Made by a program: the position numbers and the translations under genes
Notes under the pieces: generated by a model
What the model saw: the letters and a program-made list of their open reading frames with translations, nothing else
Databases searched by the model: none
What the model was told of the DNA's origin: nothing
Assembly: GCA_040004415.1 (NCBI GenBank)
Contig: JBDUAY010000236.1
Location: forward strand, 1 to 9,020
Reading direction: 5' to 3'
From: JACMLD01 sp040004415
Lineage (GTDB): Bacteria > Bacteroidota > Bacteroidia > Chitinophagales > Chitinophagaceae
Length of the DNA stretch: 9,020 nucleotides
Shown here: one piece after another, positions 1 through 7,017 of the stretch
How the letters are laid out: every line of letters starts with the position of its first letter
How positions within the stretch are numbered: the stretch's first letter is position 1

Positions 1-15
1 ATTTAAAACTGGGAC

Positions 16-51
16 GCATTTTATTTGAAAAAGAAGGATTGAATAAAATGC
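16..51. repeat. Inverted repeat upstream of the M16 gene
   Basis: Two perfect 10-base arms, GCATTTTATT at 16-25 and AATAAAATGC at 42-51, are separated by 16 bases; a T-G wobble at 26/41 could extend the stem. It lies about 190 bases before the M16 start, at the window edge. It may be the terminator of a gene that ended before the window, or a regulatory hairpin. There is no strong T-tract directly after the right arm, so I do not call it a terminator. The rest of 1-242 shows no convincing gene, apart from an AT-only hairpin (A7-CACC-T7 at 162-179). Confidence 0.45.
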
Positions 52-211
52 TTGATTGATAATTGTTCGCGCAAAAAATAATTTGCACCTAAGCACAGCT
101 TTTCAACTCCATTCTTCCAGGCCCTGCAACACGTGCTCAACAGGAAACACCCTATATTAAGAAAAAAACACCTTTTTTTAATTCCTGGAATCATGTTTAC
201 AAATATGCAGT

Positions 212-219
212 TACATTTG
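212..219 (+). promoter_or_regulatory. Candidate Bacteroidota-type -7 box for the M16 gene
   Basis: TACATTTG matches the Bacteroidota -7 consensus TAnnTTTG at every fixed position and lies 23 bases before the ATG at 243. Transcription would begin around 224-228 and give a short AT-rich leader. No clear TTG-type -33 element is present at the expected distance (about 188-193), so the call rests on the -7 match and its position. Confidence 0.35.
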
Positions 220-242
220 GGAACAATAAATAACCTGATACT

Positions 243-3098
243 ATGATCAATGCAAAAAAATGTGCTTTGGGCCTGATGCTGACAGGCTTTTTTTATATCC
301 AGGCATTCAGCCAATATGATCCAGCCAGCCCAATACCAACAGATACCAGCGTAAAAATTGGGAAGCTTGCAAACGGGCTAACTTATTACATCAGGAAAAA
401 TGCAAAGCCTGAAAAGAAAGTAGAATTGCGCCTGGCAGTGAACGCAGGTTCTGTATTGGAAAATGAGAACCAGCAGGGTCTTGCGCATTTTATGGAACAC
501 ATGAGTTTTAACGGATCAACCCATTACCCCAAAAATGAACTGGTGGATTTTTTACAAAAATCAGGCGTAAAATTCGGCGCCGATCTGAATGCCTACACAG
601 GTTTTGACGAAACCGTTTACATACTTCCTTTACCGGTTGATGATCCTGCAATGCTTGACAGAGGATTAACCGTATTGGAAGACTGGGGCTTCAATAATCT
701 CTTCGATAAAAATGAAATAGAAAAAGAACGCGGTGTTGTACTGGAAGAATCCAGGCTTAGAAAAGGGGCCAATGACAGAATGCGTCAAAAATATTTTCCC
801 AGGTTATACAATGGCTCTAAATATGCGGAACGTTTGCCCATCGGCAGAGATGAAACGCTGAAAACATTTAAACCGGAAGCACTTAAAAAATTTTATAAAA
901 CCTGGTACCGGCCAAATGAAATGGCCGTAATTGTTGTGGGTGATATCAACCCCACGGAAGCAGAAAAACTAATAAAAACACATTTTGCAAAATATATCAA
1001 TCCCGCTGGCGGGCCTGTTCGCCCGGCTATTATTCCTATTAAATCAAGGACGAAGCCCGATGCCATGGTCTTAACGGACGATGAAGCAACCAATACAATA
1101 ATCCAGATCTATAATTTTGTAAAACCCGCGCAAAAAGTTAAGACCTGGGGTGAATATCGTAAAGACCTGATCGAAAATCTCGTAAGCTCACTGATTAGCC
1201 AGCGCTTGCAGGAATTAACGCAAAAAGAAAATCCGCCGTTCCTTTTTGCCAATGCCGGTTTCGGCCAATTTATACGCGGGTATAATTCTTTCAATTCATT
1301 TGCCGTAATTGGCAAAGGCACCGTGGAAAATGGCGTTACCGCATTAATAGAAGAGACCAATCGCGCAAGGCAATTTGGGTTTTTAAAAACGGAACTGGAC
1401 CGCATAAAGTCGGACCTGATGAATGAAACACAGAACGCCTACAATGAACGGGGAAAGTCAGAATCAAGCCAGCTGGTTGCACAATACCTGAACAGTTTTC
1501 TCACTGGCGAACCACTACCGGGCATCACTAACCGCTATAATTTTATAAAACAAACCCTGCCCACTGTTACGCTGCAGGAAGTAAATGATGTTGCGAAGCG
1601 CATGCCATCAACAAATAATGCTTTTTCACTGGTAGAAGCACCCGCTGCACTGAAATCATCGTTGCCGGACAGTGCAAAACTTTTACAAGTATTAGCAGAC
1701 GCAGGCAATGTGCCACTGAAACCATATGAAGAAAAAGCCGTTGCTGCTGCGTTGCTCGACAAAGAGCCGGCAGCAGGCAAAATAACAGCCGAAGAAGCCG
1801 ACGATAAATTAGGCGTCACCAATCTTACGTTGAGCAATGGGATTACTATCAGCATTAAACCCACCACCTTTAAAAATGATGAGATATTGATGGATGCATG
1901 GCGATTGGGTGGTTCCCATAAATATCCGCTGGCCGACAAAGAAAATGCTGGCAATGCCGCTATAATCGTTCAGCAAATGGGTGTGAAAGACATGTCACCC
2001 ACCGACCTGCAAAAGTTTATGGCAGGTAAAACGTTCAGCGCAATGCCGTATATAAATCCAGACGAAGAAGGTATCCAGGGTAATAGCAGCGTTAAAGATT
2101 TTGAAACTTTTTTGCAATTGGTCTATTTGTATTTTACACAACCCCGCAAAGACCAGGCATTGTTCAATTCTTTTATCAGTAAGGCAAAAGGCCAGCTGGA
2201 ATTCCTGAGCAAAAATCCGCGTGTTTCTTACCAGGATACATTGTATAAAATCATTTACAATAACAATCCCTGGATGAGTGCAATACCAAAGGCAGAAGAT
2301 TTTGATAAAATAAATATCGACCGGAGTCTGGCCATCTACAAAGAAATATATGGAAACGCTTACGGCCTTCATTTTAGTTTCGCAGGCAATATAGATGTTG
2401 CGAAGGCAAAACCACTGTTGGAGAAATACCTTGGTTCGCTGCCGGCGGCATCTGAAGTAAACACGACGACCGATCCGGGTGCAAGAATGCTAAAAGGCTA
2501 TACTGACATTGTCATCAAACGTGGAAAAGCATCACAGGCGATAATTAACTTAAAGTTTGAAGGTGAGACAGAATACACCCGCGATAACCGGCTGCAACTG
2601 GCCGCACTGCTGGAGGCGCTCAACATTGAAATCATTGAAAAGCTGCGTGAAGAAATGAGTGGCATGTATGGCGGGGGAATGGGCGGCTCAATCTTAAAAC
2701 GACCGTATGCACATTACAGTATAGAGGCGTCTATACCTTGCGGACCTGAGAACGTTGACAAGCTTACTACTGCCTTGCTTGATATCATTAAAAATGCGCA
2801 GGATAAAGGTGTTGCCCGGAAAGATCTTGATAAAGTAAAAGAAAACTGGAAAAAGCAATATCATGTAAACCTGCAAAGCAACGAATTCTGGCTGGAAACG
2901 CTTTCCACTGCTTTTATTAATGGGGATAATCCGGAGAATGTACTGGACTATGAGAAAAAAATTGATAGCATAACGGTTGATGATCTGCAAAAAGTAGCTA
3001 AAAAATATCTTACATTAAACAATATGGTAAAGTCAGTGATGTATCCTGAAAGTTCTGCTGTAAAAGAAGAAGTAAAAACAACGAAGGCTGCATTCTAA
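243..3098 (+). CDS. Exported M16 family zinc metallopeptidase, PqqL-like
   Basis: A 951-residue zinc protease of the M16 (pitrilysin/insulinase) family. Such enzymes cut peptides or unfolded polypeptides inside a closed chamber; this one probably acts in the periplasm. Residues 1-23 form a signal peptide, with likely cleavage after AFS before Q24. The inverted zinc motif HFMEH is at 82-86 (His82 and His86 ligands, Glu85 base). The third ligand is probably Glu162 in EKERGVVLEE, at the family's usual distance. A first M16 C-type domain spans roughly 190-400. The second half (about 520-951) repeats the fold without HxxEH, as expected for the non-catalytic half. The segment LREEMSGMYGGGMGG (801-815) and the Arg820/Tyr825 pair match the conserved substrate-binding region of the C-terminal half. 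Length fits E. coli PqqL (about 930 residues). The ATG is chosen because it gives the complete signal peptide. No Shine-Dalgarno is visible. It is probably monocistronic, closed by the terminator at 3119-3152. The family call is firm; the physiological substrate is unknown. Confidence 0.95.
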   Translation: MINAKKCALGLMLTGFFYIQAFSQYDPASPIPTDTSVKIGKLANGLTYYIRKNAKPEKKVELRLAVNAGSVLENENQQGLAHFMEHMSFNGSTHYPKNELVDFLQKSGVKFGADLNAYTGFDETVYILPLPVDDPAMLDRGLTVLEDWGFNNLFDKNEIEKERGVVLEESRLRKGANDRMRQKYFPRLYNGSKYAERLPIGRDETLKTFKPEALKKFYKTWYRPNEMAVIVVGDINPTEAEKLIKTHFAKYINPAGGPVRPAIIPIKSRTKPDAMVLTDDEATNTIIQIYNFVKPAQKVKTWGEYRKDLIENLVSSLISQRLQELTQKENPPFLFANAGFGQFIRGYNSFNSFAVIGKGTVENGVTALIEETNRARQFGFLKTELDRIKSDLMNETQNAYNERGKSESSQLVAQYLNSFLTGEPLPGITNRYNFIKQTLPTVTLQEVNDVAKRMPSTNNAFSLVEAPAALKSSLPDSAKLLQVLADAGNVPLKPYEEKAVAAALLDKEPAAGKITAEEADDKLGVTNLTLSNGITISIKPTTFKNDEILMDAWRLGGSHKYPLADKENAGNAAIIVQQMGVKDMSPTDLQKFMAGKTFSAMPYINPDEEGIQGNSSVKDFETFLQLVYLYFTQPRKDQALFNSFISKAKGQLEFLSKNPRVSYQDTLYKIIYNNNPWMSAIPKAEDFDKINIDRSLAIYKEIYGNAYGLHFSFAGNIDVAKAKPLLEKYLGSLPAASEVNTTTDPGARMLKGYTDIVIKRGKASQAIINLKFEGETEYTRDNRLQLAALLEALNIEIIEKLREEMSGMYGGGMGGSILKRPYAHYSIEASIPCGPENVDKLTTALLDIIKNAQDKGVARKDLDKVKENWKKQYHVNLQSNEFWLETLSTAFINGDNPENVLDYEKKIDSITVDDLQKVAKKYLTLNNMVKSVMYPESSAVKEEVKTTKAAF

Positions 3099-3118
3099 AA
3101 AGCTTATTGATAAAAAAT

Positions 3119-3152
3119 AAAAAGAGGCTAACCATTAAGGCTAGCCTTTTTT
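3119..3152 (+). terminator. Intrinsic terminator after the M16 gene
   Basis: The hairpin begins 20 bases after the stop codon. The left arm is AAAAA-g-AGGCTAaCC (3119-3133), the loop is ATTAA (3134-3138), and the right arm GGcTAGCCT runs into a six-T tract ending at 3152. There is one A-C mismatch and one bulged G. The A-tract on the 5' side gives it terminator form on both strands, but no minus-strand gene needs it here. Confidence 0.8.
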
Positions 3153-3161
3153 ATGTTAACG

Positions 3162-3175
3162 AGCCAGTTCTGGCT
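3162..3175. repeat. Short inverted repeat in the M16/M14 gap
   Basis: AGCCAG (3162-3167) and CTGGCT (3170-3175) are perfect complements separated by two bases, so a hairpin would have a five-pair stem and a four-base loop. It lies 9 bases downstream of the terminator's T-tract. It may be part of the termination region or a protein-binding site; its function is unknown. Confidence 0.45.
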
Positions 3176-3213
3176 GCTATCCTAACCACAACTACCTGGA
3201 AGATTTACAAACC

Positions 3214-3235
3214 CGCTATAAAATATTTTATAGCG
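3214..3235. repeat. Perfect 22-base palindrome
   Basis: The sequence is fully self-complementary: half-site CGCTATAAAAT (3214-3224) is followed directly by its reverse complement (3225-3235). As RNA it would fold into a nine-pair stem with a four-base ATAT loop, followed by TTTCT. A GCGGCCGC octamer lies just after it (3242-3249). Two explanations fit: a back-up terminator for the M16 transcript, or a binding site for a dimeric regulator about 200 bases upstream of the M14 pair. The sequence alone does not separate them. Confidence 0.55.
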
Positions 3236-3301
3236 TTTCTCGCGGCCGCACAAGGCATACCTGCGGCACGCTAACTTCAGCCATGACAATTCTACCCATC
3301 A

Positions 3302-3320
3302 AATGTTCTGCTGGAACATT
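3302..3320. repeat. Inverted repeat AATGTTC-N5-GAACATT
   Basis: Perfect 7-base arms AATGTTC (3302-3308) and GAACATT (3314-3320) flank a five-base spacer, TGCTG. The shape is that of an operator for a dimeric helix-turn-helix protein, and it lies 113 bases before the ATG of the first M14 gene. The core GTTCTG also occurs near 3167 and 3331. An operator role is inference; a simple hairpin is equally possible. Confidence 0.4.
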
Positions 3321-3433
3321 CTTCCGGACAGTTCTGCAGTACTAACAAGCAGCGGGAACAATACAAAAGACAAACCTTTTAATTGCACTTGTTTATTTGA
3401 TATTTAATATATTTATCGGCCAAAAACAACTGC

Positions 3434-5074
3434 ATGATAAAAAAAATCACGGCTGCGATGCTTAGCTTTTTGCTTGTGACACTGTATATGCAGGCACAAA
3501 ATGCCTACAGCAATTACAAACAGCAAACAGACCGGATAAACGCGCTGGCTAAAAATTATCCTCAATTAATAAAAGTAAAGTCCATTGCAAAAACAACCGG
3601 TGGCAAAGATATCTGGATGGTTTCCATGGGCACCGGCAATATAGAATTGAAACCGGCGATTGCTATTGTTGGCGGTGTAGAAGGCAATCACCTGCTGGGT
3701 ACGGAACTGGCCATTGGCTTTGCGGAAAAATTATTACAGTCTTCCAATACAGACAGCGTGAAAAATCTGCTGAACAAAACAAGCTTTTATATATTTCCTA
3801 ATATGAGCCCGGATGCAATGGAACAATATTTTGCCGCTCTTAAATATGAACGGCAGGGAAATGCAAGCGAAACAGATGACGATCGTGATGGCAAATTAAA
3901 TGAAGATGGTTATGATGATTTGGATGGTAACGGAAAAATCACCATGATGCGTATCGAATCACCGGTGGGCGATTATAAAACAAGTCCGGATGATCCGCGT
4001 GTGCTGGTAAAAGCAGATCTTACCAAAGGAGAAAAAGGAAAATATCTATTGCTGAGCGAAGGTATTGACAATGATAAAGATGGTAATTTTAATGAAGATG
4101 GCGAAGGCGGTGTTTGGTTCAATAAAAACCTTTCTTTCAAACATCCTTCTTTTACGCCGGGTTCCGGTGAATTTGCAGTTTCTGAAATTGAAACAAAAGC
4201 TTTGCTGGATAATTTATATCCATTGTTTAATGTCTATGCCGTAATAAGTTTTTCCGGGAACAATAATTTGTCAACGCCATTTACGTACAATGCGGCAACT
4301 GCTACGCCGCGTGTAGTAGCCGGATACCTGGAAGCGGATGCAAAGACCAATGCCATGGTATCCGATTTATATAATAAGATTACGCCGATGAAAGATGCGC
4401 CTAAAATAAATCCTGCAGGTGGCGATTTTTTATCGTGGGCCTATTACCATTATGGCCGTTTTAGTTTCAGCACACCAGGTTGGTACGTACCAAAAATAAA
4501 ACCAGATACAGCAAAAAAAGAAAAGGCACCCACTACAGAAGATGCACAAGTGAACTACCTGCGCTGGAGCGCGCAACAGGGCATTTCCAATACGTTTACG
4601 GACTGGAAAAAAGTTAATCACCCGGATTTTCCCGGGCAGAATGTTGAGGTGGGCGGACTGGATCCATTTGTACTTATCAATCCTCCTTTTTCATTGGTTC
4701 CGGCAATTATTACGGCGCATACAGATTTTATTATTAAACTGGCAAGCTTGCAACCAGCGCTTGATATCATTAACCTGGAAACAGAAAAAATAGGCAGTGG
4801 CATTACGCGCATAACCGCCACCGTTATAAACAAAGGTGCGTTACCGTCTCATTCCAAACTGGGTGAACGTTCGTACTGGGTAAAACGCATCAAAGTAAAA
4901 CTCGATTTGGAAAAAACGCAATCTGTTATCAGCGGCAAAAAAATACAATTGCTTAATTCGATGGAAGGCTACAGTTCCAGTCAATTAACCTGGCTGATAA
5001 AAGGTTCCGGCAAAGTAATACTGGAAGCGGGAAGTCCAACGACCGGTAGCAAAAAAATTGAAATAAGTCTTTAA
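3434..5074 (+). CDS. Exported M14-like protein lacking catalytic residues (probable pseudoenzyme)
   Basis: A 546-residue paralogue of the downstream M14 carboxypeptidase. A signal peptide covers residues 1-21 (cleavage likely after MQA). The M14 fold can be followed alongside its neighbour without gaps near the active site. Where the neighbour has the zinc motif HSNE, this protein has EGNH (Glu83, His86), so His and Glu are exchanged. The third zinc His is Ser274 (SFSG against SFHN). The catalytic Glu is Pro348 (STPGW against SNELW). The substrate-binding Asn-Arg is Asn230-Lys231. Zinc binding and peptide hydrolysis by the usual mechanism are therefore not expected. It keeps two Asp-rich stretches (148-166 and 212-223) resembling calcium-binding loops, and a C-terminal beta-type domain (about 400-546). 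The frame is intact and the signal peptide retained, which argues against simple decay. It is first in a probable two-gene operon, 27 bases before the active copy. A role as partner, regulator or peptide-binding protein is inference. Confidence 0.88.
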   Translation: MIKKITAAMLSFLLVTLYMQAQNAYSNYKQQTDRINALAKNYPQLIKVKSIAKTTGGKDIWMVSMGTGNIELKPAIAIVGGVEGNHLLGTELAIGFAEKLLQSSNTDSVKNLLNKTSFYIFPNMSPDAMEQYFAALKYERQGNASETDDDRDGKLNEDGYDDLDGNGKITMMRIESPVGDYKTSPDDPRVLVKADLTKGEKGKYLLLSEGIDNDKDGNFNEDGEGGVWFNKNLSFKHPSFTPGSGEFAVSEIETKALLDNLYPLFNVYAVISFSGNNNLSTPFTYNAATATPRVVAGYLEADAKTNAMVSDLYNKITPMKDAPKINPAGGDFLSWAYYHYGRFSFSTPGWYVPKIKPDTAKKEKAPTTEDAQVNYLRWSAQQGISNTFTDWKKVNHPDFPGQNVEVGGLDPFVLINPPFSLVPAIITAHTDFIIKLASLQPALDIINLETEKIGSGITRITATVINKGALPSHSKLGERSYWVKRIKVKLDLEKTQSVISGKKIQLLNSMEGYSSSQLTWLIKGSGKVILEAGSPTTGSKKIEISL

Positions 5075-5101
5075 TTGCGATAACAATGTTATAAAAATAC
5101 A

Positions 5102-6835
5102 ATGAAAAACTTCATAAAATATTTCACCTGCCTGGCTGTTCTTTTTTGTGCAGCAATACTTGTATGTGCACAAACAAGTGATCAGTTATACAAAGCGTCT
5201 GGCAGCCCGGTAAATCCAAAAGTTGCCGTAAGCTGGAACCGGTACAATGATCATGCAGGCATTGGTGAACTGCTTAAAAAAATAGCAAAGGCATACCCGG
5301 GTTTGGCGAAGTTGGAATCAATTGGAAAATCATATGAAGGAAGAGATTTGTGGTGCATTGCCATTACTGATTATTCCAAAGGCAGTCCCGATAAAAAACC
5401 AGCCATGTATATTGACGGAAATATACATTCAAATGAAGTACAGGGCGCTGAATTTGCCATGTACACGGCCTGGTATTTAACAGAAAGTTTCGGCGATACA
5501 AAATTTATACAGGAACTGCTGGCAGATAAAATATTTTATATCATACCGACTATTAATCCTGATGGCCGGGATAATTTTTTTAAAAACCCAAACAATGCAC
5601 ATTCGCCCAGATCAGGCATGATACCGGTTGACAATGATATGGACGGACTGGTAGATGAAGACGGCTATGATGATTTGGATGGAGATGGAAACATTACGCA
5701 AATGCGCCGCAAAAGCCCCAATGGCCGTTACCGGGTTGATCCTGCTAACCCAAACCGGATGATAGAAGTTGGCCCGGATGAAAAAGGAGAATATGAATTA
5801 TTGGGTTTTGAAGGAATTGACAACGATGGTGATGGTTTGGTGAATGAAGACGGCGATCAGTTTGAATATGATCCCAACCGCGACTGGGGCTGGAACTGGC
5901 AACCCAATTATGTGCAGGGCGGCGCGTATAAATATCCATTTTCACTTCCTGAAAACAGGGCCGTGATGGAATTTGTAATGAAGCATCCAAATATTGCGGC
6001 AGCACAATCTTTTCACAATGCAGGTGGCATGATATTGCGCGGACCCGGTGCACTGGAAGACCTCGGCACCTATAATGCGGCCGATGTGAAGGTGTACGAT
6101 GCCATTGGTAAAAAAGGAGAAGAAATAATTCCTGGTTATAAATACCTGGTAGTATATAAAGATCTGTATTCCGTGTTTGGCGGTGAGCTGGATTGGTTTT
6201 ATGGAAGCCGTGGCGTGTACACTTATTCAAATGAATTGTGGACGCCCTACCTGATGTTTAACAAACCCAATGGTGGCGAAGATGAGTACAATCAGTTTGA
6301 TCGCTACCTGTTGTTTAAAGATGCATTTGTTGAGTGGCACGAATACAATCATCCGCAATATGGAAAAATAGAGATAGGCGGTTTCAAAAAGAATTTTACA
6401 AGAGCGCACCCTGGTTTTTTATTAGAAAGTGATGCGCACCGCAATATGGCGTTTACCATTTATCATGCTTACCATACGCCCAAACTGGAGATTGATACCG
6501 TGATAGAAAAAGATTTAGGTGAAGGGTTGAAAGAAGTAACTGCCGTGATTGGTAATAAACGTTTGATGCCCACGCATTCCAGCCAGGATTTAAAGTACAA
6601 AATTGAAAGACCGGATTATGTTACGCTGACTGGCGCGAAAGTAATTGCAGGTATGCTTGTTGATAATTTTAATCCTGCTGCTGCAACAGAACAAAAAAAC
6701 GATCCGCAGTCTGTTGAAGTAAATAATATACCGGGCCTCGGGCAGGTTACCGTACGATGGATTATACAAGCAGCATCGAAATATACGATTACGGTTGACA
6801 GCAGAAAAGGCGGAAGTGTAAGTAAGACCAAATAG
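5102..6835 (+). CDS. Exported M14 family zinc carboxypeptidase
   Basis: A 577-residue member of the M14 (carboxypeptidase A-like) family; these zinc enzymes remove C-terminal residues from peptides or act on related amide bonds. A signal peptide occupies residues 1-23, cleaved probably after VCA before Q24. All key residues are visible: the zinc ligands His109 and Glu112 (HSNE), and His305 (SFHN); Asn259-Arg260 in DPNRDW, matching carboxypeptidase A Asn144-Arg145; and the catalytic Glu378 in YSNELW. Between the first motif and DPNRDW lies an insert of about 80 residues with Asp-rich stretches at 177-196 and 240-251 (DNDGDG-type), likely calcium-binding. A C-terminal beta-type domain follows from about residue 425. 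The protein is larger than a typical 300-residue M14 domain because of the insert and this tail. The ATG follows an AT-rich 27-base gap after the inactive paralogue, so co-transcription is likely. Substrate specificity cannot be assigned. Confidence 0.95.
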   Translation: MKNFIKYFTCLAVLFCAAILVCAQTSDQLYKASGSPVNPKVAVSWNRYNDHAGIGELLKKIAKAYPGLAKLESIGKSYEGRDLWCIAITDYSKGSPDKKPAMYIDGNIHSNEVQGAEFAMYTAWYLTESFGDTKFIQELLADKIFYIIPTINPDGRDNFFKNPNNAHSPRSGMIPVDNDMDGLVDEDGYDDLDGDGNITQMRRKSPNGRYRVDPANPNRMIEVGPDEKGEYELLGFEGIDNDGDGLVNEDGDQFEYDPNRDWGWNWQPNYVQGGAYKYPFSLPENRAVMEFVMKHPNIAAAQSFHNAGGMILRGPGALEDLGTYNAADVKVYDAIGKKGEEIIPGYKYLVVYKDLYSVFGGELDWFYGSRGVYTYSNELWTPYLMFNKPNGGEDEYNQFDRYLLFKDAFVEWHEYNHPQYGKIEIGGFKKNFTRAHPGFLLESDAHRNMAFTIYHAYHTPKLEIDTVIEKDLGEGLKEVTAVIGNKRLMPTHSSQDLKYKIERPDYVTLTGAKVIAGMLVDNFNPAAATEQKNDPQSVEVNNIPGLGQVTVRWIIQAASKYTITVDSRKGGSVSKTK

Positions 6836-6968
6836 TCTTCATTCACTTAACAATAAAAATGCGAATAAAAAATATCTTTTAAAAAAGCATAGAAAAATAT
6901 GTTGCCCAATATCTGCTTCAACATCATGATTTCATACAACCGCAGTATTATGCTATAAGGAATATTAC

Positions 6969-7016
6969 ACTGGGGCACCCCTCGCCAACGTGTTGGAGAG
7001 GGGACTGGGGTGAGGG
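6969..7016. repeat. REP-like GC-rich hairpin with flanking ACTGGGG repeats
   Basis: A strong hairpin runs from 6978 to 7003: outer arms CCCCTC/GAGGGG, a G-A mismatch, then inner arms CCAAC/GTTGG around GT. The heptamer ACTGGGG flanks it on both sides (6969-6975 and 7004-7010), followed by TGAGGG. The element abuts the minus-strand stop codon at 7018-7020 and sits between convergent genes. It is far more GC-rich than its surroundings. The form resembles the dispersed 'CTCACCCC...CCCTCTCC' intergenic repeats seen in many bacterial genomes. It may act as a terminator for either gene. The rest of 6836-7017 shows only weak structure (AAGAC/GTCTT at 6824-6839, overlapping the M14 stop). Confidence 0.65.
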
Positions 7017-7017
7017 T

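Larger units (their letters stand above)
3153..3433. other. Noncoding gap between the M16 gene and the M14 pair
   Basis: No open frame with coding character was found here. The stretch holds the three inverted repeats listed separately. Close to the M14 start is an AT-rich segment with a near-match to the Bacteroidota -7 box: TATATTTA at 3408-3415, seven of eight to TAnnTTTG if the final G is relaxed. A TTG lies at 3389-3391 (16-base spacing) and another at 3383-3385 (22-base spacing). This is a weak promoter candidate that would give a leader of only about 13 bases. Bases 3239-3275 are clearly more GC-rich than the flanks. Confidence 0.5.

Noticed and set aside
162..179. A7-CACC-T7 hairpin as an intrinsic terminator
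   Set aside because: The stem has only A-T pairs and would be weak; it is better explained by AT-rich intergenic sequence.
21..314. 97-codon minus-strand open frame across the upstream region
   Set aside because: It overlaps the M16 signal-peptide coding region and the candidate promoter, and its Cys/Phe/Ile-rich translation matches no family. It looks like a chance frame in AT-rich DNA.
243..3098. Fusion of two separate proteases in the M16 gene
   Set aside because: The duplicated fold with only the N-terminal half catalytic is the normal architecture for PqqL/pitrilysin-type proteins of this length.
3434..5074. Calling the first M14-like gene a pseudogene
   Set aside because: The frame is uninterrupted, the signal peptide and C-terminal domain are intact, and the Asp-rich insert is conserved. 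Loss of catalytic residues alone fits a pseudoenzyme better than a dead gene.
5745..6230. 161-codon minus-strand open frame opposite the M14 peptidase
   Set aside because: It lies entirely antisense to a gene with a complete M14 active site. Its His/Arg/Pro-rich translation is typical of a reverse-frame shadow.
6972..7016. G-quadruplex in the REP-like element
   Set aside because: Only three G-tracts are closely spaced. The fourth is 24 bases away across a stable hairpin, so the hairpin is the simpler structure.
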